A stretch of 64,000 nucleotides of DNA from Pseudomonas asgharzadehiana (GTDB lineage: Bacteria > Pseudomonadota > Gammaproteobacteria > Pseudomonadales > Pseudomonadaceae), in NCBI RefSeq assembly GCF_019139815.1, contig NZ_CP077079.1, positions 3,720,001-3,784,000 of the forward strand, read 5' to 3'. Shown piece by piece: positions 1 to 7,785 of the stretch. The stretch's first letter is position 1, and every line of letters starts with the position of its first letter. Below the pieces are notes generated by a model. That model was not told the DNA's origin, made no database searches, and was given only the letters and a program-made list of their open reading frames with translations. The position numbers and the translations under genes are program-made.

Positions 1-186
1 TTGCAAAAACAGCAACACCCGGCGCCAATCCACCTCAGTGCTTGCGCGCGGCGGGATCAGGTCCGGGTTGTGGCAGTAACGGCAGCGCCAGGCACAGCCC
101 TGGCAAAACAGCACGCAGGCAAGCATGCCGGGATAGTCGAGGGTGGTCAGGGGCACCAGGCCCCCGACCCGTAGCGCTCGACTCAT
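1..186 (-). CDS. nrdG: Anaerobic ribonucleotide reductase activating protein NrdG, 5' part only
   Basis: This encodes the first 62 residues of a radical-SAM activase; the rest runs off the window. The radical-SAM signature is visible as CAWRCRYC (C-x3-C-x2-C), preceded by the V-G-G-L-V-P-L-T-T-L-D-Y-P-G entry typical of the NrdG2/PflA-like branch. Such enzymes use a [4Fe-4S] cluster and S-adenosylmethionine to make the glycyl radical on class III ribonucleotide reductase. The ATG overlaps the TGA of the upstream 51-codon glycyl-radical ORF (ATGA), so the two are translationally coupled. This places it as the last visible gene of an nrdD-nrdD'-nrdG operon. Function is confident from motif and context; length cannot be judged. 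Confidence 0.9.
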   Translation of the reverse strand, partial: MSRALRVGGLVPLTTLDYPGMLACVLFCQGCAWRCRYCHNPDLIPPRASTEVDWRRVLLFLQ

Positions 187-338
187 TGGCGCCCGGCCAC
201 GGCGGCCGCTTCAGTGAAATGCACACGCTCCTTGTGCTCGGACTGTTTGCCGGGGTTGAAGGCCGACACCGGCCGGTGGTAACCCATCACCCGGGTCCAG
301 ACTTCGCAGCGCTGACGTTGTGGCTGGGATGTTTGCAT
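183..338 (-). CDS. Separate 51-residue glycyl-radical C-terminal peptide of NrdD
   Basis: A 51-residue ORF. Its core CEVWTRVMGYHRPVSAFN matches the C-terminal glycyl-radical segment of class III ribonucleotide reductases (RVxGY, where G carries the radical); the radical glycine would be G19. It lies in the same frame as the main nrdD ORF, separated by one TAA stop (369-371) and ten further sense codons. It has its own ATG and a good ribosome binding site (AAGGAG, about 7 bases upstream). The stop codon is TAA, so selenocysteine insertion does not apply. It may be made as an independent spare-part subunit, as YfiD is for pyruvate formate-lyase, or the arrangement may be a nonsense-split gene rescued by re-initiation. 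Its TGA overlaps the nrdG start. Confidence 0.8.
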   Translation of the reverse strand: MQTSQPQRQRCEVWTRVMGYHRPVSAFNPGKQSEHKERVHFTEAAAVAGRQ

Positions 339-368
339 GGTGTAGCTCCTTGAGGGTTGAAAAACGCT

Positions 369-2369
369 TTATCGCGCAGCGGCCAGGGCGAGCACTTCGT
401 CGCACTTGGGGCAGAACTCATGTTCACCGGCCAGGTAGCCGTGCACCGGGCAGATCGAGAACGTCGGGGTGATCGTCAGGTACGGCAGGCGGAAACGTCC
501 CAGGGCTTTGCGCACCAACTGCTTGCACGCCTGGGTCGAGGAAATCCGCTCGGCCATGTACAGGTGCAATACGGTGCCGCCGGTGTATTTGCATTGCAGT
601 TCATCTTGCAGCTCCAGCGCTTCGAATGGGTCCTGGGTGAAGCCCACCGGCAATTGCGAGGAGTTGGTGTAATACGGCGCGACATCGCTGCCGGCCTGCA
701 GGATGTCGGGGTAGCGCTTGCGGTCTTCCTTGGCGAAGCGGTAAGTGGTGCCTTCGGCCGGCGTGGCTTCGAGGTTGTAGAGGTGGCCGGTTTCTTCCTG
801 GAACCGCAGCAACGTGGCACGCACATGGTCGAGCAGCTTGAGGGCAAACGCGCGGCCCTGCTCGGTGTGCATGCCCTGCTCATCGCCGCTGAAATTGCGC
901 AGCATCTCGTGCATGCCATTGAGGCCAATGGTGGAGAAGTGATTGCGCAGGGTGCCCAGGTACCGCTTGGTGTAGGGGTAGAGGCCGGCGTCCATATGGT
1001 GCTGGATCACCTTGCGCTTGACCTCCAGGCTTTCCATGGCCATGTCCATCAGGCTGTCCAGGCGTTGCAGCAGGCCCGAGGTGTCCCCCTTGAACAGATA
1101 GCCCAGGCGCGCGCAGTTGATCGTCACCACCCCCAGACTGCCGGTCTGCTCCGCCGACCCGAACAGCCCGCCGCCGCGCTTGAGCAACTCACGCACGTCC
1201 AGTTGCAGGCGACAGCACATCGAGCGCACCTGGTTGGGCTGCATATCGGAATTGAGGAAGTTCTGGAAATACGGCAAGCCATAGCGCGCGGTCATCTCGA
1301 ACAGGCGGTCGGCGTTGTCGCTGTCCCAGGGGAAATCGTGGGTGATGTTGTAGGTGGGAATCGGAAAGGTGAACACCCGCCCCTTGGCATCGCCGGCCTG
1401 CATCACTTCGATATAGGCGCGGTTGATCAGCTCCATTTCGGCCTGCAGGTCGCCGTAGGCAAACGGCATTTCCTCACCACCGATCACCGGGATTTGCTCA
1501 CGCAGATCCTCCGGGCAGACCCAGTCAAAGGTCAGGTTGGTAAACGGCGTTTGGGTGCCCCAGCGCGACGGCACGTTGAGGTTGTAGATGAACTCCTGCA
1601 CCGCCTGACGCACCTGGGCGTAGCTCAGTTGGTCCTTGCGCACATAGGGCGCCAGGTAAGTGTCGAACGAACTGAACGCCTGGGCGCCGGCCCATTCGTT
1701 TTGCAGGGTGCCGAGGAAGTTGACCATCTGCCCCAGGGCGCTGCTCAGATGCTTGGGCGGCCCCGCTTCGACGCGCCCGGCAACGCCATTGAGGCCCTCG
1801 TGCAACAACGAACGCAGCGACCAGCCGGCGCAGTAACCGGCGAGCATGTCGAGGTCGTGAATATGCAAATCCGCCTCACGGTGCGCGCGGCCGATCTGCT
1901 GGCTGTAGACCTCATCGAGCCAATAATTGGCGGTGACCTTGCCCGACACATTGAGCACCAACCCGCCGAGGGAATAGCCCTGGTTGGCATTGGCCTGTAC
2001 GCGCCAGTCTTCTCGGTCGAGGTATTCGTTCATCGAGGTGGCGACTTCCACCAGGGTCTTGCGGTCGCGACGCAGGCGCCCGTGTTGTTCGCGGTAGACG
2101 ATGTAGGCGCGCATGGAGAGGAAGTAGCCGGCGTCCATCAATACGCGTTCGACACTGTCCTGGATTTGTTCGACGTCCAACTGCTCGATGCCCTTAAGGC
2201 GCGCGAGGACGGCGCCCAGCAGCAGGTCGACGTCGGTGGGTTGATATTCGCCGGTGGCGGTGCCGGCGGCGATCAGCGCCTGGCGGATTTTTTCCGGGTT
2301 GAAGGGGGCGAGGCTGCCGTCGCGCTTGTGTAGGCGAGTGCTGAACAGCGGGGTGAGCGTGGGTTGCAT
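369..2369 (-). CDS. nrdD: Anaerobic ribonucleoside-triphosphate reductase NrdD, catalytic body lacking its own glycyl-radical tail
   Basis: A 666-residue class III ribonucleotide reductase that reduces NTPs to dNTPs without oxygen. An N-terminal ATP-cone-like segment (K-R-D-G-S-L-A-P-F-N) is followed by the ten-stranded barrel, with the cysteine region RSMCCRLQLDVRELLKRGGG and a finger-loop NCARLGY. The C-terminus has a zinc-site-like pattern (CPVH then CPKC) and then stops. Full-length relatives are about 700-730 residues because they continue to an RVxGY glycyl-radical motif. Here that motif is in the next in-frame ORF (183-338). The start at 2369 (MQPTLTP) is preferred over an upstream ATG because GGAG lies about 8 bases ahead of it. 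An Anr-type box sits at the correct distance for anaerobic induction. Confidence 0.92.
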   Translation of the reverse strand: MQPTLTPLFSTRLHKRDGSLAPFNPEKIRQALIAAGTATGEYQPTDVDLLLGAVLARLKGIEQLDVEQIQDSVERVLMDAGYFLSMRAYIVYREQHGRLRRDRKTLVEVATSMNEYLDREDWRVQANANQGYSLGGLVLNVSGKVTANYWLDEVYSQQIGRAHREADLHIHDLDMLAGYCAGWSLRSLLHEGLNGVAGRVEAGPPKHLSSALGQMVNFLGTLQNEWAGAQAFSSFDTYLAPYVRKDQLSYAQVRQAVQEFIYNLNVPSRWGTQTPFTNLTFDWVCPEDLREQIPVIGGEEMPFAYGDLQAEMELINRAYIEVMQAGDAKGRVFTFPIPTYNITHDFPWDSDNADRLFEMTARYGLPYFQNFLNSDMQPNQVRSMCCRLQLDVRELLKRGGGLFGSAEQTGSLGVVTINCARLGYLFKGDTSGLLQRLDSLMDMAMESLEVKRKVIQHHMDAGLYPYTKRYLGTLRNHFSTIGLNGMHEMLRNFSGDEQGMHTEQGRAFALKLLDHVRATLLRFQEETGHLYNLEATPAEGTTYRFAKEDRKRYPDILQAGSDVAPYYTNSSQLPVGFTQDPFEALELQDELQCKYTGGTVLHLYMAERISSTQACKQLVRKALGRFRLPYLTITPTFSICPVHGYLAGEHEFCPKCDEVLALAAAR

Positions 2370-2457
2370 TTTCAGGGCTCCAGGCACCACATATAGTGAT
2401 TTATTAATGAGTAGACACAAGATGCAGTGAGATTACGGAAAACGGGGTGGGCGCCCC

Positions 2458-2471
2458 TTGATTGGGGTCAA
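2458..2471 (-). promoter_or_regulatory. Candidate Anr/FNR box upstream of nrdD
   Basis: On the minus strand this reads TTGACCCCAATCAA, matching the Anr/FNR pattern TTGAY-N4-ATCAA. Its centre is 95 bases before the nrdD start. A class II activator geometry (-41.5) puts transcription start near 2423, with a TAATCT hexamer about 31 bases from the box centre. The half-site TTGATTGGGGT is repeated directly about 20 bases further upstream (from 2479). The site fits the need for nrdD only under low oxygen. It is predicted from sequence alone. Confidence 0.65.
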
Positions 2472-2505
2472 GGTTTTTTGATTGGGGTATATCCGTTATT
2501 TAGGT

Positions 2506-2735
2506 AACGGCCGCCTATGGTTCCGCCCTTACGGCGGCTCACTTTTGAACAGCGCAAAAGTAAGCAAAACGCTCTTGCCCCAACACTCGGCACCTCGCTT
2601 AGGCTCGGTGTGCCCGAACGCAGGCTTGAATCCGTGGGCCGCCGCCACGCGCCATCCATGGCGCGGGGCGGCTAACCCGGCGTCCTGCCGGGTTACCCAC
2701 GGATTCAAGCCTGCGTTCGGCCAGCGTGTTTAATG
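2506..2735. repeat. Palindromic Pseudomonas interspersed repeat with 25-bp inverted arms
   Basis: This non-coding block carries a perfect 25-bp inverted repeat (2614-2638 and 2696-2720, beginning CCGAACGCAGGCTTGAATCC) and an inner perfect 9-bp stem (2673-2681 and 2687-2695, TAACCCGGC). Short ORFs can be read through it on both strands. They follow the palindrome and have no ribosome binding sites, so they are not called as genes. I recognise the flanking text (TTACGGCGGCTCACTTTTG) as part of a repeat often found between Pseudomonas genes. Its function is unknown. Confidence 0.7.
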
Positions 2736-2814
2736 GGGCGCCTGAGATCACGATCAAAAGCCAGATCAAAAACCAAAGCAGACTGAGGCCTATCTGATGT
2801 ATGGAGATCAAAAA

Positions 2815-2900
2815 TGTGGTAGGGGGCTTGCTCCCGATGGCAGTGGGTCAGCAACCGATGCATCAACTGACACGCCCTCATCGGGAGCAAGCCCCCACAT
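2815..2900. repeat. REP doublet (REPIN) downstream of moaA
   Basis: Two inverted REP halves, left GGGGGCTTGCTCCCGATG and right CATCGGGAGCAAGCCCCC, flank a loop containing GTGGGTCAG. This is the standard Pseudomonas REP core. It lies just after the moaA stop codon, where its hairpin could protect or end the nar transcript. The rest of the 2736-2912 gap shows nothing else. Confidence 0.85.
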
Positions 2901-2912
2901 TGAGGCACCGCC

Positions 2913-3899
2913 CTACCCCCCACTCATGTTCATAAACCGCACCACCTGCACCTCCCCCGCCCCGGTAAAGTCATGCCGCAACGGCTTGCCCTTCAACCCA
3001 CGAACCAACGCCTCGACCAACGGCCCATCGTCCAGCGGATAGCGGCGCAACAACCCCCGAAAATCCACCGCCTGCTCCTGCCCCAGACACAACAACAACT
3101 GCCCCTCCACCGTCATGCGCACGCGGTTGCAACTGCCGCAGAAGTTGTGGGAGTTGGGCGAAATAAACCCGATGCGCGTTGCCGGATGCCTTGCCAAGCG
3201 CACATACCGCGCCGGTCCGCCGCTGTTCTCGGTGCTGTCCACAAAACCATGTTCACGGGCAATCACCGCGCGCACTTCATCGCTGGAACAAAACGTCTCC
3301 CCGCGCGAGCGCCCCACATCGCCCAAGGGCATTTCCTCGATAAAGCTGATGTCGATACCTTGATCGATGGCATACCGCACCAACCCCGGCACCTCATCAA
3401 AATTGCGCCCCTTCATCACCACGCAGTTGAGCTTGACCCGTTCGAACCCCGCCTCCCGGGCCGCCTCGATACCGGCCAGCACCTGGCGCAGATCACCGTT
3501 GCGGGTGATCGCGCGAAAGCGTGAGGCGTCCAGGCTGTCGAGGCTGATATTCATGCGCTTGACCCCCGCCTCCACCAACGGCCGGGCCAATCGCGCCAAC
3601 TGCGAGCCATTGCTGGTCATCACCAGTTCACGCAGCCCCGGCAACGCGGCGATGTTGCGGCACAAGCCGACAATGCCCGGGCGGATCAGCGGTTCGCCGC
3701 CGGTAAGGCGGATCTTGCGCACGCCCTGGCCGACGAACAACGCAGCCAGGCGCTGCAGCTCTTCCAGCGTCAACACCTGCTGGCGCGGCAGGAAGGTCAT
3801 GTTTTTCGCCATGCAGTACACACAGCGAAAATCACAGCGGTCGGTCACCGACAAGCGCAGGTAATCGATGGAGCGACCCACACCATCCACCAGGCTCAT
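2913..3899 (-). CDS. moaA: GTP 3',8-cyclase MoaA
   Basis: A 328-residue radical-SAM enzyme for the first step of molybdenum cofactor synthesis (GTP to 3',8-cyclo-7,8-dihydro-GTP). The N-terminal cluster ligands are CDFRCVYC (C22, C26, C29). The C-terminal [4Fe-4S] ligands are FCGSCNRVR and a later cysteine in LLLCLG. The chain ends in the Gly-Gly that MoaA needs for activity. The start at 3899 gives [10 protein letters not shown], one base after the stop of the parvulin gene; an upstream in-frame ATG would overlap that gene. As the last gene of the nitrate reductase operon it supplies cofactor for NarG. A second moaA elsewhere is likely but cannot be seen here. Confidence 0.95.
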   Translation of the reverse strand: MSLVDGVGRSIDYLRLSVTDRCDFRCVYCMAKNMTFLPRQQVLTLEELQRLAALFVGQGVRKIRLTGGEPLIRPGIVGLCRNIAALPGLRELVMTSNGSQLARLARPLVEAGVKRMNISLDSLDASRFRAITRNGDLRQVLAGIEAAREAGFERVKLNCVVMKGRNFDEVPGLVRYAIDQGIDISFIEEMPLGDVGRSRGETFCSSDEVRAVIAREHGFVDSTENSGGPARYVRLARHPATRIGFISPNSHNFCGSCNRVRMTVEGQLLLCLGQEQAVDFRGLLRRYPLDDGPLVEALVRGLKGKPLRHDFTGAGEVQVVRFMNMSGG

Positions 3900-3900
3900 G

Positions 3901-4806
3901 TCACTGCACCAACGGCGAGTCGGCACCCTGCAACGCGATGCCGCGAATGTCCGCCGCGCCGATCAGGGTTTGCAGGTACTGCACCAACGCCTTCTGCCAG
4001 ACACCCTGTTGCAGTTGGGTGCGAATGGCCACCGCCACCGCTTCGTACGGCAGCGGCTGGCCTTCGACGCGCTGGTCGACGTTGATCACGTGCCAGCCAT
4101 AACGGCTCTCCAAAGGCTTGGCGGCCAGGCCCGGTGCCAGGGTGAACAACTGGCGCTCCAGCTCCGGCACAGTCTGGCCTTTGCTCACCTGGCCCAACGA
4201 ACCACCCTGGGCCTTGGACGGGCACGCCGAGTATTTGAGGGCCAACTCGGCAAACTGGCCCGGCTGCTCTTCCAGGCTCAGCAGCAAGACTTCTGCCTGG
4301 CTGTGCGCCAGATCGCGCGCCTCGCTATCGTCCGGCGCGCATTCGAGCAGGATGTGCCGCACCGCCAACAACGGCGCACTGTGAAAGCGCCCACGGTTGT
4401 TATCGAAGTAACGCAAGCAGGTGGCCTCGTCGCACTCGGGCACCGTGACCTCGCGCTCCAGCAACAAACGCGTGGCCGCTTCTTCTTGGTTTTCGCCGGG
4501 GGCAATGTCCCCTGCCAGGCCCAGCTCGGCAATCCGCTGCTGCAACAGCTCGCGGATCACCAGCGCACGGGCGGCCAGGTACACCGCCGCCTCGCGGCTT
4601 TCGGCCGGGTGATACTGCAACTCCAGGGCCATCGCCTCGGGCGTGACCGGCACGCCGTTGACGCTGATGATCGGCCATTCCTGCTCACTGCTGGCGATCA
4701 ACTCAGGCTCAAGCGGCACTGCGACTTCAACCACCGCCTCTTTGGCCGACGAACCGCAACCGCCGCTGCCGCCATTGCCGCCACCACATCCGCATCCACT
4801 GCTCAT
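3901..4806 (-). CDS. Parvulin-type peptidyl-prolyl isomerase of the nar operon
   Basis: A 301-residue protein with an N-terminal Cys/Gly tract ([20 protein letters not shown]), a helical NifM/SurA-like region (about 40-125) and a parvulin domain (about 130-235) containing [24 protein letters not shown] and ESRYGWHVI. Parvulins catalyse cis-trans isomerisation at proline. There is no signal peptide, so it should act in the cytoplasm on nitrate reductase subunits or their assembly; that target is inferred from its position between narI and moaA. The N-terminal cysteines (CGCGGG...CG) could bind metal, but no function is established here. Confidence 0.88.
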   Translation of the reverse strand: MSSGCGCGGGNGGSGGCGSSAKEAVVEVAVPLEPELIASSEQEWPIISVNGVPVTPEAMALELQYHPAESREAAVYLAARALVIRELLQQRIAELGLAGDIAPGENQEEAATRLLLEREVTVPECDEATCLRYFDNNRGRFHSAPLLAVRHILLECAPDDSEARDLAHSQAEVLLLSLEEQPGQFAELALKYSACPSKAQGGSLGQVSKGQTVPELERQLFTLAPGLAAKPLESRYGWHVINVDQRVEGQPLPYEAVAVAIRTQLQQGVWQKALVQYLQTLIGAADIRGIALQGADSPLVQ

Positions 4807-4816
4807 GCTGTTCTCC

Positions 4817-5494
4817 TCACTTTTGCCGCACGATTTGATAACGACGCCCCAGGTACCAGATCGGTGCGCTGACCATGTGCACCAGGCGGGTAAACGGGAA
4901 CAGCACGAACAGGGTCAGGCCCAGCGCCACATGGGCCTTGTAGATCAGCGACACCGGCGCGATCGACTCGGCCGCCTGCACCGGCCGCAACAGCACCACG
5001 TTCTGTGCCCAGTCGGCGAGCATCACCATCACCGAGCCCTCCATATGGCCGGTGGAGGCCACGATGGTCAGCAAGCCCAGCAGCAATTGCGCCAGCAGCA
5101 CCAGCAGGATCAGGATGTCCGACGGGCTCGACGTCGCGCGCACCCGTGGGTCGCTCAGGCGCCGCTTGACCAGCATCAGCAAGCCCACCAGGCACAGCAG
5201 GCCGAAGAAGCCGCCGGAAACCATCGCGAGCAGTTGCTTGTTTTCGGTACTGATCACATGGTGGTAGACCGACGCCGGGGTGAGCAGGCCGACAAAATGC
5301 CCGGCCAGTACGAACAGCACGCCGACATGGAAAAAGTTGCTCGCCACGCGCATGCCACGGTTATTGAGCATCTGGCTGGAGCCGGCCTTCCAGGTGTACT
5401 GCGAGAGGTCGAACCGCGCCCAACTGCCCAACAGACAGATGGCCAGGGCCACATAGGGGTAGACCCCGAATACCAGCAAATTCCACTTAGACAT
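4817..5494 (-). CDS. narI: Respiratory nitrate reductase gamma subunit NarI
   Basis: A 225-residue cytochrome b membrane subunit with five hydrophobic spans. It takes electrons from quinol and passes them to NarH. Candidate haem ligands are the histidines in NFFHVGVLFVLAGHF (second span) and in YKAHVALG / RLVHMVSAP (last span). The start MSKWNLLVFG overlaps the end of narJ by 8 bases, indicating coupled translation. Length and order (narGHJI) are normal. Confidence 0.96.
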   Translation of the reverse strand: MSKWNLLVFGVYPYVALAICLLGSWARFDLSQYTWKAGSSQMLNNRGMRVASNFFHVGVLFVLAGHFVGLLTPASVYHHVISTENKQLLAMVSGGFFGLLCLVGLLMLVKRRLSDPRVRATSSPSDILILLVLLAQLLLGLLTIVASTGHMEGSVMVMLADWAQNVVLLRPVQAAESIAPVSLIYKAHVALGLTLFVLFPFTRLVHMVSAPIWYLGRRYQIVRQK

Positions 5495-6242
5495 TACCCA
5501 CCTCCCCGGCCGGCACGCTGGCCTGGCCTTCTCGCTGAAAATCCACCCAATGCAACGGCACCGCGCTTTCTTCGCGGGCCTTGCCCGGCGCGCTCGATAG
5601 CGAACTGCAGCGGTCCTGCTGTTCGGCCTGCATAAAGTCCACCGCTTCCTCTTCCCAGATTTTGTCCAGGGCTTCGAGGGAGTCGTCGCGCGGTTCGGCG
5701 GCGACCTGGGCGCGCACCTCGGCCACGGCCTGGTGCGGCTCGGCGCCGGCGATCTGCAACAGCGCACGCAAGCAACCGGCATAAGCGCTCTCACGCTCTT
5801 CCAGACGCGCGGCGAGCAATGCCAGCAGGTGCGCCACATCCGCCAGGCCCTCGCGGGCCTCGATGTCTTCGCGGGTGGACAAAAACTCCAGATACAGCGG
5901 GATATAGTCCGGCAGCTCCTTGACGCCGATGGCAAAGCCGGCCGCTTCGTACTGGGCCATCATGTCGACCATGGCCTGGCCACGATCGCGGGACTCACCG
6001 TGCACGTGTTCGAACAACAACAGCGACAACGAACGCCCCCGGCCAAACAGCGCGCCGTAGTGTTCCTGGCCGTCCATCAGGTCGTTGGCGCAGATCAGCT
6101 CCAGCAGCTCAAACAACGCGCCGCGCTGCTTGGGGCTGATTTCCCGCGATTCGATGATCGCCTGTTCCAATTCGTCGCGGCCGTTCACCAGGGTCTCGGT
6201 GGGGTAATCCAGCAGCAGCGAAATCACTTTGAGAATGCGCAT
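5487..6242 (-). CDS. narJ: Nitrate reductase molybdenum cofactor assembly chaperone NarJ
   Basis: A 251-residue cytoplasmic chaperone of the TorD/NarJ family. It binds apo-NarG and promotes cofactor insertion before membrane docking with NarI. Recognisable points are the N-terminus MRILKVISLLLDYPT, LFEHVHGESRDRGQAMVDM and the acidic helical C-terminal half. It starts 3 bases after narH and overlaps narI. Confidence 0.95.
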   Translation of the reverse strand: MRILKVISLLLDYPTETLVNGRDELEQAIIESREISPKQRGALFELLELICANDLMDGQEHYGALFGRGRSLSLLLFEHVHGESRDRGQAMVDMMAQYEAAGFAIGVKELPDYIPLYLEFLSTREDIEAREGLADVAHLLALLAARLEERESAYAGCLRALLQIAGAEPHQAVAEVRAQVAAEPRDDSLEALDKIWEEEAVDFMQAEQQDRCSSLSSAPGKAREESAVPLHWVDFQREGQASVPAGEVGNV

Positions 6243-6245
6243 GGC

Positions 6246-7784
6246 TCAGTCCTCCCAGATCTGTACGGTTTTGAGCACGTCGCGGCGGTTGGCCTTCTTG
6301 GCGCCGAACATGTTGGTGTCGGAGCTGCCGCTGCAACCGCTGCCGAAGCTGAACCCACAACCGGAGCGCTCGGCGAACGCGTCGCTCATGGCGTCTTCAC
6401 GGTGGGCGCTGGGCACCACAAAACGGTCTTCGTAGTTGGCGATGGCCAGGTAGCGGTACATCTCTTCCACCTGTTCTACACTCAGGCCGACGTCTTCGAG
6501 CACTTGCAGGTCTTCGACGCCGTCCACTTGCTGGGAGCGCTTGAAGGCCCGCATCGCCAGCAGGCGCTTGAGCGCTCGCTTGACCGGTTTTTCATCGCCG
6601 GCGGTGAGCATGTTCGCCAGGTAACGCAGCGGAATGCGCAGGCTGTCGACATCCGGGATTACCCCGTTCATGCCCACGGTGCCGGCGGCCGCAGCGTTCT
6701 GGATCGGCGAAAGCGGCGGCACGTACCAGACCATCGGCAAGGTGCGGTATTCCGGGTGCAACGGCAGTGCGAGTTTCCAGTCCACCGCCATCTTGTAGAC
6801 GGGCGAACGCTGGGCCGAGTCGATCACCGACTGCGGTACGCCATCGGCCAGGGCCTGGCGGATCACCGCCGGGTCGTTCGGGTCGAGGAAGATTTCCAGC
6901 TGTTTCTCGTACAGATCCTGCTCACTGGCGGTACTCGCCACCTCGCTGATGCGGTCGGCGTCGTACAGCAACACGCCCAGATAACGAATACGCCCCACGC
7001 AGGTTTCGGCGCACACGGTAGGCATGCCGGCTTCGATGCGCGGGTAGCAGAAGATGCACTTCTCGGACTTGCCGCTTTTCCAGTTGAAGTAGATTTTCTT
7101 GTACGGGCAGCCGCTGATGCACATGCGCCAGCCACGGCATTTTTCCTGGTCGATCAGCACGATGCCGTCTTCTTCGCGCTTGTAGATCGCGCCACTGGGG
7201 CACGAGGCCGCGCACGCCGGGTTCAGGCAGTGCTCGCACAGGCGTGGCAGGTACATCATGAAGGTGTTTTCGTACTCGCCGTAAATGTCGGCCTGGATCT
7301 GGTCGAAGTTCTTGTCCTTGCGCCGCTTGGCGAACTCGGTGCCGAGGATTTCTTCCCAGTTGGGGCCCCATTCGATTTTCTGCATGCGCTTGCCCGACAC
7401 CACCGAACGCGGGCGGGCGGTGGGCTGGTGCTCGCCCAGGGGCGCGGTGTGCAGGTGCTGGTAGTCGAAGTCGAACGGCTCATAGTAGTCGTCCAGGCTC
7501 GGCAGGTCGGGGTTGGCGAAGATGTTCGCCAACACGCGGAATTTGCCGCCGATGCGCGGGTTGATCGAGCCGTTGGCGTTGCGCACCCAGCCGCCCTTCC
7601 ACTTGTCCTGGTTTTCCCACTCTTTGGGGTAGCCGATGCCCGGCTTGGACTCGACGTTGTTGAACCAGGCGTATTCCATGCCTTCGCGGCTGGTCCACAC
7701 GTTTTTGCAGGTGATCGAGCAGGTGTGGCAGCCGATGCATTTGTCCAGGTTCAGCACCATGCCGATCTGTGAGCGAATCTTCAT
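6246..7784 (-). CDS. narH: Respiratory nitrate reductase beta subunit NarH
   Basis: A 512-residue iron-sulfur subunit that relays electrons from NarI haem to NarG. Four cysteine groups are visible: CIGCHTCSITC, CEHCLNPACAASC, CRGWRMCISGC and CIFCYP...CAETC. The tryptophan in the third group (CRGW) replaces a ligand, as in NarH proteins whose fourth cluster is [3Fe-4S]. The start at 7784 (MKIRSQIGMVLNL) lies one base after the narG stop; longer readings extend into narG without homology. Confidence 0.97.
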   Translation of the reverse strand: MKIRSQIGMVLNLDKCIGCHTCSITCKNVWTSREGMEYAWFNNVESKPGIGYPKEWENQDKWKGGWVRNANGSINPRIGGKFRVLANIFANPDLPSLDDYYEPFDFDYQHLHTAPLGEHQPTARPRSVVSGKRMQKIEWGPNWEEILGTEFAKRRKDKNFDQIQADIYGEYENTFMMYLPRLCEHCLNPACAASCPSGAIYKREEDGIVLIDQEKCRGWRMCISGCPYKKIYFNWKSGKSEKCIFCYPRIEAGMPTVCAETCVGRIRYLGVLLYDADRISEVASTASEQDLYEKQLEIFLDPNDPAVIRQALADGVPQSVIDSAQRSPVYKMAVDWKLALPLHPEYRTLPMVWYVPPLSPIQNAAAAGTVGMNGVIPDVDSLRIPLRYLANMLTAGDEKPVKRALKRLLAMRAFKRSQQVDGVEDLQVLEDVGLSVEQVEEMYRYLAIANYEDRFVVPSAHREDAMSDAFAERSGCGFSFGSGCSGSSDTNMFGAKKANRRDVLKTVQIWED

Positions 7785-7785
7785 C

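Noticed and set aside
369..371. Selenocysteine or programmed readthrough at the nrdD stop
   Set aside because: The codon is TAA, not TGA, so selenocysteine is excluded. Readthrough is possible but unnecessary given the good ribosome site before the next ATG.
357..2333. 658-codon open frame opposite nrdD
   Set aside because: It is the antisense shadow of a well-conserved gene, with a Val/Gln/His-rich composition typical of reversed GC-rich coding DNA and no ribosome site.
2482..2733. Possible 83-residue protein in the repeat after nrdD
   Set aside because: It reads through the inverted repeat, lacks a ribosome site, and mirror ORFs exist on the other strand.
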